This document shows positions 1 through 8,237 of a stretch of DNA of 23,803 nucleotides, one piece after another. The stretch covers positions 1-23,803 of the forward strand of contig CAZFOO010000054.1 in NCBI GenBank assembly GCA_964520585.1, read 5' to 3'. Every line of letters starts with the position of its first letter. Position 1 is the stretch's first letter. The stretch comes from PXAP01 sp964520585. Its GTDB lineage: Bacteria > Bacteroidota > Bacteroidia > Bacteroidales > PUMT01. The translations under genes were made by a program, and so were the position numbers. Under the pieces are notes generated by a model, which worked only from the letters and a program-made list of their open reading frames with translations, did no database searches and was not told the DNA's origin.

Positions 1-135
1 CAGTGCCTCATCCCATGTACCCTGGTGAAAGGAAATTCCGGTTTCGCTTTCGCTAACGGAATTATTTTTCAACGGGTATACCAGTGCTATAAATGCAAAT
101 AACAAAATGGGTAACAAGACTGCAAGTTTTCTCAT
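1..135 (-). CDS. Thioredoxin-fold exported protein, N-terminal part (partial)
   Basis: The ATG at 135 opens a 45-codon frame that runs off the left edge. The N-terminus is Met-Arg-Lys followed by a hydrophobic segment (about residues 4-20), which fits a signal peptide or membrane anchor. After it comes the segment GISFHQGTWDEAL. This kind of entry (ISF-x-x-GxWxEAL) often precedes the thioredoxin fold in Bacteroidota DUF255/thioredoxin-like periplasmic proteins. The CxxC active site, if present, would lie outside the window, so the redox role is inferred from the lead-in alone. It could be another exported protein. Confidence 0.6.
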   Translation of the reverse strand, partial: MRKLAVLLPILLFAFIALVYPLKNNSVSESETGISFHQGTWDEAL

Positions 136-515
136 AATTTTATTTTTTTGTAATCATTTAATTTAACTGACGGAGGAATGATCAAATCCTTACACTTTTT
201 TTAGTCTTTTTTAATCTGGAAATTTATCAGGGATTAATTATGAAATATAATATATCCAAGCATCCGCTTAGCCATAATACAAAATCTAAAGATATTTGTT
301 CACTGGCATCGCTTTTTTTATACTAAATTCTTTTCCGGGAGTACCTGGCCGCAATATTGAGGTTCCCAACAGAGGCCGGTTTTCATGCTAAATTAAAACC
401 AATCGGGCAAACAATTAAAGGCATCAGGTTAAAATTATTTATATCTGTGGCTATTCTCAACTTGAATAATAATTTTCATTCAATAGCCGGCGGTTAACTA
501 TCAATATGTTTTTTA
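136..515. other. Intergenic stretch with a small inverted repeat
   Basis: These 380 bases separate two minus-strand genes. No convincing ORF is seen on either strand. The only structure noticed is at 449-488: the arms GGCTATT (449-455) and AATAGCC (482-488) enclose a second, competing pair, TTGAAT (462-467) and ATTCAA (478-483). It lies just after the flavoprotein gene in the minus direction and could be a weak terminator, but it has no T tract. Any promoter for the thioredoxin-like gene should also lie here; I could not place one. Confidence 0.4.
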
Positions 516-1883
516 TCATCCTTCCAGCCTTTCCAGCATGGAAGGAATCAGTTCAGAGACCGTCGGATGGGGTATAACAGAATCCCGGATAACGGTATAC
601 GGAACATCTGCATACATAATATTAAGGATACCACTAATAATTTCATCTCCTCCAACACCAAGTACAGAAGCACCAAGTATTTTTTTTGTCCGGGAATCTA
701 CGATCACTCTCATGGAACCTTTGGTTTCCCCTTTTTCTCCTGCACGGGCAACTCTGTCCATCTGTATTTTGGCTTCCATGACCTCATAGCCCTTGCCTTT
801 AGCCTGTGTTTTGTTCATTCCGGCGCGCCCCAGCGGCGGATCGGTATAGAGGCAGTAAGTCATTATCCGGTCTGTAACTTTACGGTTTCTGCCTGAAAAT
901 TTATTATCTGCTATGATCTCGTAATCATTATACGAAGTGTGGGTAAATGCCCCCTTGCCGTTACAATCGCCCAGGGCATAAACTCCTTTAACGCTGGTTT
1001 CCAGGTAATCATCTACCTGTATATAACCACGTTCATCAATTTTAATACCACCAGCCTCCGGATCTAAAGTATCTGTATTTGGCTTGCGTCCGACAGCAAG
1101 TAAAATGTGTGAACCGGTAATTTCAGGCTCACCCTCATCACATTCCAGTCTCACTGTTACAGAACCATCCTCATTGTTTTCACCTTTAACACAGGTTGAA
1201 TTGAGACGAAACTCTATACCTTCATCCTCTAAAAAAGCGAGGATCTGCTCGCTTATCTCATCATCTTCATGACCGATTATTTTAGGTCCTTTTTCCACAA
1301 TGGTCACCTTGCTTCCAAATCTCCTGAACATCTGTCCGAATTCGAGTCCTATGTAACTACCACCGATAATAATAAGATGTGCGGGAAGTTCTTCAAGCTG
1401 CAAAATTGATTGATTGGTGAGATAATCCAGCTCTTTGAAAGCATCCGGAATAAAAGACCTGGCACCAACATTGATATAAATTTCCGGCGCGCTCAGCTCA
1501 ATATTGTTTACTGAAATGGTTTTTCCCCCGATAAAGCGGGCCTCTCCTTTAAAGAATGTGATATTATCATCGTCCTCTATACCTTTACTTATACCATCGG
1601 TTGATTTCTTAACTATTGAATCCTTGCGTTCTTTAACCTTCTTCAGGTCAACCGAAGCCCCTTCCGGTATGCTTATACCAAGATCTTCACCATGTCCGGC
1701 ATCCCACATTCTTCTGGCACTGGCCACATAAGCTTTGGTAGGTGTACAGCCATCGTTAATACAGGTACCTCCAAAATGTTCTTTCTCAATAAAAGCTACT
1801 TTCTTTCCGGCAGATGCCATTCTAAACACCAGCGGAGTACCCGCCTGTCCGGAGCCTATAATTATTACATCAAAATTTTTCAT
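516..1883 (-). CDS. FAD-dependent pyridine nucleotide-disulfide oxidoreductase, RclA/mercuric reductase-like
   Basis: This 455-residue protein is a class I flavoprotein disulfide reductase. The FAD-binding motif GSGQAG is at 11-16. The redox-active disulfide lies in GGTCINDGCTPTK (Cys41 and Cys46). The NAD(P)-binding motif GGSYIG is at 174-179, the second FAD motif ALGDCNG at 303-309, and the C-terminal His439-Pro-Thr-x-x-Glu444 dyad sits in the dimerisation domain. It lacks the N-terminal heavy-metal domain and the C-terminal vicinal cysteines of true MerA, so mercury reduction is unlikely. Overall it resembles E. coli RclA, which handles reactive chlorine and copper stress, but the substrate is unknown. 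It lies 18 bases after the SDR gene and is probably the last gene of the operon that begins with GH15. Subgroup assignment is inference. Confidence 0.88.
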   Translation of the reverse strand: MKNFDVIIIGSGQAGTPLVFRMASAGKKVAFIEKEHFGGTCINDGCTPTKAYVASARRMWDAGHGEDLGISIPEGASVDLKKVKERKDSIVKKSTDGISKGIEDDDNITFFKGEARFIGGKTISVNNIELSAPEIYINVGARSFIPDAFKELDYLTNQSILQLEELPAHLIIIGGSYIGLEFGQMFRRFGSKVTIVEKGPKIIGHEDDEISEQILAFLEDEGIEFRLNSTCVKGENNEDGSVTVRLECDEGEPEITGSHILLAVGRKPNTDTLDPEAGGIKIDERGYIQVDDYLETSVKGVYALGDCNGKGAFTHTSYNDYEIIADNKFSGRNRKVTDRIMTYCLYTDPPLGRAGMNKTQAKGKGYEVMEAKIQMDRVARAGEKGETKGSMRVIVDSRTKKILGASVLGVGGDEIISGILNIMYADVPYTVIRDSVIPHPTVSELIPSMLERLEG

Positions 1884-1901
1884 TTTATCTATTTAAAATA
1901 T

Positions 1902-2699
1902 TTAATTTCCTGAAGCCATTGCCGGGTAAAGAGTCATGCCACCATCCACAAATAGTGTGGTGCCGGTAACATAATCAGACTCATCGGATGCAAGCCAAAC
2001 TGCAGCTCCTGCAATATCCTCCGGATCACCCATACGTCCATAAGGTATGGTTTGCGCAAGCTCATCCCATGATCCTTTATTAATGGGGGTTTTTATAGCT
2101 CCCGGCCCGATACTGTTGACCCGGATTTTATTTGAAGCTACTTCCATGGCAATGGATTTCATCAGAAGCATAATTCCCCCTTTGGAAGCAGCATAATTGG
2201 CATGACCTGCCCAGGGAATTCGTTCATGTACGGAACTGATAAAAATAATCTTGCCGGCGGCCCTGGAAACATTCTCATCGATACCCCTTCGTTTGAATTC
2301 TGCAATGGCTTCCCGGGAGCATAAAAATGTACCGGTAAGATTCACGTCGATAACTTTTTGCCACTGGTCGATACTCATCTTGTCAATAGCCGCATCATTT
2401 TGTATTCCTGCATTGTTAACCAGGATATGGATTGTGCCGAAGGTTTTTATTGTTTCACTGAACATCTCCTGCACCTGATCTTCATTGCTCACATCGGCTT
2501 TGATCTTTACAGCATTACCTCCGAAATCCTTAATAGTGTCAACAACCTTTTGTGCTTCGTCGGCGTCAGAAATATAATTGACTACTACATTAGCACCCTC
2601 GCCAGCCATTTGTATGGCGATGGATTTCCCTATGCCCGATCCCGCACCGGTAACAATTGCCGTTTGACCTTTTAAACGACTGTTATCTGTTATTTTCAT
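1902..2699 (-). CDS. SDR-family oxidoreductase, glucose 1-dehydrogenase-like
   Basis: This is a classical short-chain dehydrogenase of 265 residues. It shows the cofactor motif TGAGSGIG (17-24), NNAG (95-98), Ser155/156 and the catalytic Tyr169-x-x-x-Lys173 in NYAASKGG. Several stretches match the Bacillus-type glucose 1-dehydrogenase pattern closely: SREAI near 128-132, SSVHE near 155-159, GPGAIKTPIN, and the C-terminal segment YVTGTTLFVDGGMTLYP. The expected reaction is beta-D-glucose to gluconolactone with NAD(P)+. It is 50 bases downstream of the 6PGDH locus and 18 bases upstream of the flavoprotein gene. Together with GH15 this suggests oxidation of liberated glucose. Substrate specificity cannot be proved from sequence, since many SDRs share this pattern. 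Confidence 0.85.
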   Translation of the reverse strand: MKITDNSRLKGQTAIVTGAGSGIGKSIAIQMAGEGANVVVNYISDADEAQKVVDTIKDFGGNAVKIKADVSNEDQVQEMFSETIKTFGTIHILVNNAGIQNDAAIDKMSIDQWQKVIDVNLTGTFLCSREAIAEFKRRGIDENVSRAAGKIIFISSVHERIPWAGHANYAASKGGIMLLMKSIAMEVASNKIRVNSIGPGAIKTPINKGSWDELAQTIPYGRMGDPEDIAGAAVWLASDESDYVTGTTLFVDGGMTLYPAMASGN

Positions 2700-2959
2700 T
2701 ACTATAAATTATTTTATTTTATTAATTTCCTTCCACTGTAAAAACCGTTTTATTTAGAATAAAATCCTCCAACCCTTCCTTTTTTACGTCCTGCTCTTAC
2801 CGACTCTTCTGGTCCGTAGGGATGCCCCCCGAAACCATGGCGCATCATGGCAATGGCGCGTGCCCAATTTTTATTTTCATCGCGGCTCGCAAACAATTGC
2901 ATAACAGACTGTGCAATTACATGAAACGGAACCTCCATATGCATGGCATCATCAACAAG

Positions 2960-2962
2960 CTA
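2960..2962 (-). other. In-frame amber codon in the 6PGDH gene
   Basis: TAG at codon 251, at the position of a usual tryptophan after EDTGEVN. The same frame continues cleanly with LVDDAMHMEVPFHVIAQS to the normal end of the protein. TAG also ends the STAS-like and OB-fold genes in this window, so it is not reassigned. Confidence 0.85.
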
Positions 2963-3472
2963 GTTGACTTCTCCGGTATCTTCCACATATGAAGAAACAT
3001 TTTCGATGCCTCCCTCCTGCCGGTAAATCTTTTCCATGAGGTCAACCAGCCAGGAACGAATAACCGATCCGTTTCTCCAGCAATGCAATATATCGCCAAT
3101 ATCAAGATCTTCCCTGTAATTTGCCAGCATATTTATTCCCTCGCCAATTGCCTGCAACATGCCAAACTCAATACCATTGTGCACAATCTTTACAAAATGG
3201 CCTGCACCTGGAGGACCGGCATGAACATATCCTCCCTCAACCGAAAGAGCTTTCAAAACAGGTTCGACATGCTTAATAGCCTGATCTTCACCACCGGCCA
3301 TAAAGCAGGCACCATGCAGGGCTCCTTCCAGACCACCGCTGGTACCTAAATCTATGAATCGTATGCCCTGATCTCTAAGGCGTTCATATCTTCTGATAGA
3401 ATCACCCCAGTATGAATTTCCACCGTCCAGCAGAATATCGCCCTTCTCAAGGATTTCAGATAAATCATCTAC

Positions 3473-3475
3473 TTA
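3473..3475 (-). other. In-frame ochre codon in the 6PGDH gene
   Basis: TAA at codon 80, between GPAIDK and VDDLSEILEKGDILLDGGN. This lies in the loop before the conserved DGGN motif. The frame is the same before and after it. Confidence 0.85.
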
Positions 3476-3753
3476 TTTATCAATTGCGGGTCCGGAGTGA
3501 ATATAAATCATTATAATCCTGGGCGATTTCAGGTGATCAAGGAAATTCTCCGCCTTTGCTGCCTTGATTAATCCTTTCTTTAACAGTTCTTCCGAAGGAT
3601 CGCCTCTTGTCAGCCCTGTTACAATGATTCCTTTTTCCAGGGCCTGAAACGCCAGATTACCACCCATTTTTCCCAGTCCAATAATTCCTAATTCAAATTT
3701 GGTTGTATCCATAGCTACCTGTTTTTTATTTATAAATCTTTATAAAAACATGA

Positions 3754-4548
3754 TCATGTGGACCATTTCGTTTTCATTTCCGGCAACTTCACCCCATCAA
3801 CAAAAACTTCATCCAGCCTTTCAGTAAAAAAAGCTGCCAGGTTTTTAATTTTAAATACTTCCTCATTTGGAAATGGATAAAACCATACAAGATTCTCCAT
3901 TTTGTTTCCGGATACCTCCCTTACCGTATAGTAATTAGCTGTTCCTTTGTATGGACAATGGGTCTGGTGACTGGTTGGTTCCAGCATGCCCATCCTTATA
4001 TTGGTTTTGGGTATATAAAACCGAACCGGCAATCCTGTTTCAAACAGCAGGACCGGACAATTGGATTCAGCGAGAACTTCTCCTGCTGCAACGATCTTTA
4101 TTTCCCGTGGACTATTGCAAACATCGATCCGGTGATAGGGATCTCTGGGATGTACCCTCACTTCTTCATCTTCCTCCAGCCAGATATCCATGGCATTCCA
4201 TTGAAAGGCAACATATTTTTCAATATCACGGGGTGCCTTATCTGCAGGTTTTTCATAGCTAAAGGCTGCATTTTCTGCTTTTTTCTCTTTTGTACCGATA
4301 TGCCAGGATATCTTGCTCCCCCAATTATCGGATTGATCACCTTGATTATTTCTCTCTAATAAATCCATATTCACATCCTTCCGGGGAAAATAGTAAACCA
4401 GGGGAAATCCCCTTTTCAGCATAACAAGGCGGCTGCTGGCAACATATTCATTACCAAAACCCACTCTTATCCATTTGGCAATGGGAATCCAGCCTGGTTC
4501 AGCTATTGCCGGAGTTTGCAGGTAACATTCATTAAAAGTATTTTCCAT
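3754..4548 (-). CDS. DUF427 domain protein (two domain copies)
   Basis: The protein has 264 residues and appears to contain two DUF427-like units. In the first, residues 28-60 read as a beta-rich segment ending in GFPLVYYFPRKDV. In the second (about 148-252), IKIVAAGEVLAES leads to LFETGLPVRFYIPKTNI, then HCPYKGTANYY (197-207) and LVWFYPFPNEEVFKI. The HCPYKG-containing segment is the family hallmark. The function of DUF427 is not established. It is 41 bases upstream of the 6PGDH locus on the same strand, which suggests co-transcription with the sugar-oxidising genes. There is no signal peptide, so it should be cytoplasmic. Confidence 0.85.
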   Translation of the reverse strand: MENTFNECYLQTPAIAEPGWIPIAKWIRVGFGNEYVASSRLVMLKRGFPLVYYFPRKDVNMDLLERNNQGDQSDNWGSKISWHIGTKEKKAENAAFSYEKPADKAPRDIEKYVAFQWNAMDIWLEEDEEVRVHPRDPYHRIDVCNSPREIKIVAAGEVLAESNCPVLLFETGLPVRFYIPKTNIRMGMLEPTSHQTHCPYKGTANYYTVREVSGNKMENLVWFYPFPNEEVFKIKNLAAFFTERLDEVFVDGVKLPEMKTKWST

Positions 4549-4725
4549 AAGTAATATTATTGATTACCAATAGTTAATGAGACTCTACCCCGATCAATTC
4601 ATAAACCTGGCAATATCCTTGATCATATGAATTTTGATAACAAAATATTTTTCGCCATGAAGAGATCAGGGCGTTGAAATTCATCAGGATTTAATTATTT
4701 ATGAATTACTAAAGCTATAGCCAAT

Positions 4726-4869
4726 TTAATTGTTTCTATACAGCAATATACTGATCACTATAAAACCGATACCGGTAAATACAGGAGGTAGTACACCGGC
4801 CCTTATACCCAATACAACCATTATAATGGCAATTATTACCAGCAGTATTAAAAGAATGTTTTTCATCAT
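4726..4869 (-). CDS. Small hydrophobic membrane protein, 47 aa
   Basis: The frame starts with two consecutive ATGs (4869 and 4866) and encodes 47 residues: Met-Met-Lys-Asn, then a hydrophobic helix (about 5-22), the turn IRAGVLPPVFTG, and a second hydrophobic helix (about 32-43) ending YRNN. This two-helix hairpin resembles small uncharacterised Bacteroidota membrane proteins; I know no function for it. It lies 41 bases downstream of the GH15 gene and 177 bases upstream of the DUF427 gene, on the same strand. The clean hydrophobic pattern and position support a real gene, but a frame this short in AT-rich DNA could still be chance. Confidence 0.6.
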   Translation of the reverse strand: MMKNILLILLVIIAIIMVVLGIRAGVLPPVFTGIGFIVISILLYRNN

Positions 4870-4910
4870 GTCAGTTATAAATGTTTATTATATTTCAATT
4901 ATTATCTTCT

Positions 4911-6620
4911 TTATCCAAACTTAGCGTTAAAATCTATTGCTGCGCCGATAAATGAGGCATGGACAAAGCTCTGGGGGAAATTACCCAGCATCGTTTCTGA
5001 ATCCGGATCCGCCTCTTCAGAGAACAACCCGAGATCATTTTTATATTTCAGGGCGGCATCAATATAGCCCTTGCTTTTCACGTAGTTATCCCTCATTATC
5101 CAGTACTGGGCCATCCAGAAACTGGCTGCAAGAAAAGCACCTTCTTTTCTTTCATCAAACAGCAAAAGATTTCTGTACGCCAGATCATTTCTACAAAAAC
5201 CTGCTTCCAGTTCAGAAATGGTTTTAATCATTTCGGGTGTATCTGCTTCACAAAAACCCCATTCCGGGAAAAGAGCCGAAGTGATGTCCACCTCTTCGCT
5301 GCCGGCAAAGACAGCATAGGCTCCTGATGAGGTAATACATTCCTTTTGTATAAAAGCCCTGATCTTTGCAGCAGTATTTTGCCAGAGTTTTTCTTGTTCC
5401 TTATTGGTAGTATACTCAGAAATATATTCGAGAGCCACCGCCATTATAACTTTACTGGATGTAAACTGCCTGGCAATATCCTCTTCCCAAATTCCGTAAT
5501 CATCCTTATGCCAGTTATGAACCAGGAAAGATGTAATTTCTTTTACCGTATCCCAATGGCTTCTGATATTGTAATTTTCATAAATCAGTTTGGCCGCCAG
5601 CAGGATATTACTACCTGCATCAAGCTGTAATTGTTCATTTGCATTATTACCAAGACGGACAGGCTTGCTGTTCATATATCCCGAAAAATCAAGATATTGT
5701 TCAGGTGGCGCCGGCTTCCGGTGGATTGTCACAAAGGGAGTTGTTGAATAATCCTGAATATTTTCCCTGGACGAACATATGAACCCCAGGAAACGTTTCT
5801 CATCCTCCCCCTTACTGCCTGCACGAATCAGAGCACTTACAATCATAGAAGCATCCCTGAGCCATACATACCGGTAATCATAATTCCGTTCGCCTCCGGG
5901 AACTTCAGGCAGTGAAGTAGTCAGAGCAGCTATTATTCCACCGGACTCCTCATGGGTCAGCTGCCTGATAGCCCTTAGAGAATCATAAACATCCTCCTGG
6001 TAAGGCCCCTTGTAAGAAACATAGGAAGCAATTTCATCCCAGGCCTCCCGTGTCTTTACAAGTGATCCTTTTATTTTATCCTTTCTCATATCTCCCTGTT
6101 CTCCTTCCGATAAAATTGCCCATGCTTCTTCCCCTGAAGGTATATCAAATAAAATTTGATTATTGCTTATCCCTGTTTGATGGGAAAAAGACAAATAATA
6201 TTTATCATTTACGGTTATAATATTATCACTGATTTTCTTTAACCTTACTTTTTCCCTTCCATAACCGGGAGCAGGAGTGATCACATTGGTTATCCTAAAC
6301 GCTGTAGGTGAAAAAAACCGGCAAATCCCTGTAAAATCATCATTCATTGGCATCCAGTCAGTAACGGTAAGAGATTCATCTTCAGAATAAAAAGTAGACT
6401 CAATAATATTACTGTTGCCGAGATATTTCCTTTTTACCCTGAAATCATCTTTAATCTGCAGCGACCAGACGCCACCTTTTTCTCCGTTTAGTAATGATCC
6501 GAAAAATGAAGGAGCGTCAAATTGTTCAGGGCAATACCAGCAGATGTCTCCGTGTAAATCGATCAGTGCACCACTCTTCCTGTCACCGATCATTCCCATA
6601 TTCCTGATCTTATACTCCAT
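4911..6620 (-). CDS. Glycoside hydrolase family 15 protein (glucoamylase or trehalase type)
   Basis: This 569-residue protein has the two-part bacterial GH15 layout. An N-terminal beta-sandwich begins with GMIGDRKSGALID and CWYCPEQFDAPSFFG. The (alpha/alpha)6 catalytic barrel starts near 208 with the hallmark NYDYRYVWLRDASM (246-259). The region WGFCEAD and the C-terminal EEADPDSETMLGNFPQSF correspond to the usual acidic active-site regions. No signal peptide is seen, so it should act in the cytoplasm and release glucose from alpha-glucans or trehalose; sequence alone does not tell which. It appears to be the first gene of the operon leading to the glucose dehydrogenase-like SDR and 6PGDH, consistent with glucose being oxidised further. 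Confidence 0.9.
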   Translation of the reverse strand: MEYKIRNMGMIGDRKSGALIDLHGDICWYCPEQFDAPSFFGSLLNGEKGGVWSLQIKDDFRVKRKYLGNSNIIESTFYSEDESLTVTDWMPMNDDFTGICRFFSPTAFRITNVITPAPGYGREKVRLKKISDNIITVNDKYYLSFSHQTGISNNQILFDIPSGEEAWAILSEGEQGDMRKDKIKGSLVKTREAWDEIASYVSYKGPYQEDVYDSLRAIRQLTHEESGGIIAALTTSLPEVPGGERNYDYRYVWLRDASMIVSALIRAGSKGEDEKRFLGFICSSRENIQDYSTTPFVTIHRKPAPPEQYLDFSGYMNSKPVRLGNNANEQLQLDAGSNILLAAKLIYENYNIRSHWDTVKEITSFLVHNWHKDDYGIWEEDIARQFTSSKVIMAVALEYISEYTTNKEQEKLWQNTAAKIRAFIQKECITSSGAYAVFAGSEEVDITSALFPEWGFCEADTPEMIKTISELEAGFCRNDLAYRNLLLFDERKEGAFLAASFWMAQYWIMRDNYVKSKGYIDAALKYKNDLGLFSEEADPDSETMLGNFPQSFVHASFIGAAIDFNAKFG

Positions 6621-6644
6621 AATTAATTATCGATTCTAATAACC

Positions 6645-6674
6645 AAAACATACAATTTAAGAAATAATAACAAC
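6645..6674 (-). promoter_or_regulatory. Candidate Bacteroidota-type promoter of the GH15 operon
   Basis: On the minus strand GTTG (6671-6674) is followed 18 bases later by TATGTTTT (6645-6652). This is one base off the Bacteroidota -7 consensus TAnnTTTG, with a TTG-type -33 element. It ends 24 bases before the GH15 start codon. The match is imperfect and the region is AT-rich. Confidence 0.3.
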
Positions 6675-6811
6675 CTTGCCAATTCCTGAGTTATTAAAAT
6701 AAATACCAATACAGTTTTGGACTAACAACTTTTGTAATTTTATAGCAATTAAAATTATTAAATTCAGAATTAAAGGTATTTCGACATATATTTATCTGCA
6801 TGATTACGGAA

Positions 6812-6943
6812 TTAAAGTTTAACAAAATAATATACTGATACTGATAACAGTATTATACCCATAACACGGTTCAGATTTCGTGACATCAGTTTTGAACTGG
6901 CAATCAGTATCAATACGATCTGAAAAATATTTAACTCAATCAT
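6812..6943 (-). CDS. Possible small membrane protein, 43 aa
   Basis: A 43-residue frame begins MIELNIFQIVLILIASSKL, passes a polar turn (MSRNLNRVMG), and ends with a second hydrophobic helix and a charged end (YYFVKL). The two-helix hairpin with basic residues in the turn looks like a real small membrane protein rather than noise. It lies alone between the STAS-like gene and GH15, on the same strand as both, 331 bases from the former. I do not recognise a family. There is no ribosome-binding site to support the start, and chance remains possible. Confidence 0.4.
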   Translation of the reverse strand: MIELNIFQIVLILIASSKLMSRNLNRVMGIILLSVSVYYFVKL

Positions 6944-7274
6944 TAGACTTGTATTGTTATCTATAGTATCCTCTGCACTTTATGGAAAATTGCTGCCGTA
7001 TCAAATGCAGTATAAAAGGAATGCTGCTGAATGCTTAAAGACTTCACTTTGATAGTCGTGAACAAATGGAATCCTGACAAGAATAAACAATATAAATTCA
7101 AAATTTCAATAACAGTTGTGTCTTAACCGGATTTTTTATCTGTTATGCAGGTTTACATAAGTAAAAACATCGGTGGATCTATACAAAATCAAATATGAAA
7201 CCCACATTAAGGAAAGCCTGATTTTAGGGAGTTCAGGTAATATAAACTGATAATAAGATCCGTATTTAGAAAAT
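6944..7274. other. Intergenic stretch, nothing recognised
   Basis: These 331 bases lie downstream of the STAS-like gene in the minus direction. I see no gene, no strong hairpin and no clear promoter, although signals for the 43-aa frame would have to lie here. Confidence 0.4.
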
Positions 7275-7649
7275 CTATTCAACCAGAAGCCACTCCAAAG
7301 CTGCTTTTCGGGTACTAAAAACAGCATGATCATATTTATCGTGAGCTATTTCCTGTTCCATTAGGAATGAATAAGCTGTTTCCCTGGGCCTGGATTGAAT
7401 GAAAGCGGCTCTAATCTTATTATATGGTCTGATGTGTTCTTCTAATTTTTTGGTAAGCAATGGAAGTTCATGATGTTCCAGATGATAACCGGCCCCTGAA
7501 GCATCAGTAAGAATCTTTAAATCTCTTGGCAGTGAACTATTGGAAAAGATCTTATTTCCATAGTCAACTAAATCAATAAAATTGATGGTACCCTCATAGA
7601 ATACTTCAAGGATCTGCAATTGGTCGTTGAATTCAAAGCGTATCATCAC
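7275..7649 (-). CDS. Hypothetical protein with a predicted STAS/SpoIIAA-like fold
   Basis: The protein has 124 residues and two adjacent start Mets. It begins with a beta hairpin (IRFEFNDQLQILEVFYEGTI), then a helix, a strand around LKILTDASGAGY, a helix, and a strand (RAAFIQSRPRETAYSF), and ends FSTRKAALEWLLVE. The strand-helix pattern, the segment around KILTDASG and the closing 'F-T-x-x-x-A-x-x-WL' phrase are typical of small Bacteroidota proteins of the STAS/SpoIIAA-like type. The family assignment is from pattern only. It ends with TAG. It is 15 bases after the AhpD-like gene and is probably the last gene of the sigma-factor operon. Confidence 0.6.
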   Translation of the reverse strand: MMIRFEFNDQLQILEVFYEGTINFIDLVDYGNKIFSNSSLPRDLKILTDASGAGYHLEHHELPLLTKKLEEHIRPYNKIRAAFIQSRPRETAYSFLMEQEIAHDKYDHAVFSTRKAALEWLLVE

Positions 7650-7664
7650 ACAATGGTTAAACCA

Positions 7665-8225
7665 TTAAAAATTATAACCGGTTAATTCTTCCTTATCACT
7701 TTCAACTCCCAGGGCCAGCACAATCCGGTTTACAAAATTGAAGTAGGCGACAACCAGTGTTGCATCCAGAATGGCGTTGTCGGTAAATCCTTTTTCCTTT
7801 AGTTTTTGAACACTTCCTTCTTCGTTAAAACTATCGGGCTTTAATGTGAGATCCCTCGCAAACTCACACAGACTAACCTCCCTGTTACTAAGGCCGGCCA
7901 TATTGTAGTCCGCTATCAACAACGACAATTTCTCCTCATTTCTCCAATAGTGATTAAGCGCTTCGACATGATGCAGCCGGCAATATTCACAGCCATTACT
8001 TACAGAAACAACTACCGCCATCATTTCCCTTTCGGCTCGTGAAAGATCTGATTTTGCAAACATGATCTCCATGTAAAGGTCCATATGGCACACAATGCTT
8101 TCTGGCCTAAGGCTCTGGATCTTGTGCACCTCTGCCAGTTTCCCCCTTTTTCTTACTATATCCTCATATATCTCTTTAAGCCTGCCATCAGCCTCATCAT
8201 GTTGTATTACCTTGATTCTTGCCAT
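7665..8225 (-). CDS. AhpD/carboxymuconolactone decarboxylase-like peroxidase-related protein
   Basis: This 186-residue helical protein carries the AhpD-type active site CEYCRLHH (Cys79, Cys82, His86), preceded by LSRAEREMMAVVVSVSNG. Such CxxC-x3-H proteins act as thiol-dependent peroxidases or reductases. The length and the C-terminal segment NFVNRIVLALGV match the 'peroxidase-related' subgroup (TIGR01926-like) rather than short AhpD. It starts 12 bases after the anti-sigma gene and ends 15 bases before the STAS-like gene, so all four are likely co-transcribed and under the ECF sigma factor. The natural substrate is not predictable. A role in oxidative stress defence is inference. Confidence 0.85.
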   Translation of the reverse strand: MARIKVIQHDEADGRLKEIYEDIVRKRGKLAEVHKIQSLRPESIVCHMDLYMEIMFAKSDLSRAEREMMAVVVSVSNGCEYCRLHHVEALNHYWRNEEKLSLLIADYNMAGLSNREVSLCEFARDLTLKPDSFNEEGSVQKLKEKGFTDNAILDATLVVAYFNFVNRIVLALGVESDKEELTGYNF

Positions 8226-8237
8226 CCATTTTTATGA

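Larger units (their letters stand above)
2750..3712 (-). pseudogene. gnd: 6-phosphogluconate dehydrogenase (decarboxylating), interrupted by two in-frame stops
   Basis: A single frame of 321 codons reads as a short-form 6PGDH of the Gnd/GntZ type (about 300 residues). The NAD(P) motif GLGKMGGN lies near the N-terminus. DGGNSYWGDSIRR and GTSGG follow, then the catalytic Lys/Asn segment VKIVHNGIEFGM, and a C-terminus with RHGFGGHPYGP. Codon 80 is TAA (3473-3475) and codon 251 is TAG (2960-2962), with no frameshift. The TAG follows EDTGEVN, where relatives usually have Trp (TGG), so a single G-to-A change explains it. The ochre could come from CAA. The rest of the frame is intact, which points to recent loss or to sequence error. 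It sits between DUF427 and the SDR gene in the presumed operon. A role in the oxidative pentose phosphate or gluconate route is expected if the gene is functional. Confidence 0.85.

Noticed and set aside
538..896. Plus-strand frames antisense to the flavoprotein gene
   Set aside because: They are antisense to a strongly supported gene and carry no motifs.
516..1883. True mercuric reductase and a mercury-resistance locus
   Set aside because: The redox disulfide is present, but there is no C-terminal vicinal Cys pair and no MerR, MerT or MerP gene nearby.
2960..3475. Stop-codon reassignment or selenocysteine/pyrrolysine read-through in the 6PGDH gene
   Set aside because: The stops are of two kinds (TAA and TAG). 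Normal genes in the window end in TAA, TAG and TGA, and no recoding structure is seen. Mutation or sequence error is simpler.
7136..7333. 65-codon minus-strand frame overlapping the STAS-like gene
   Set aside because: It overlaps the better-supported frame out of phase, and its composition is that of a shadow with no recognisable domain.
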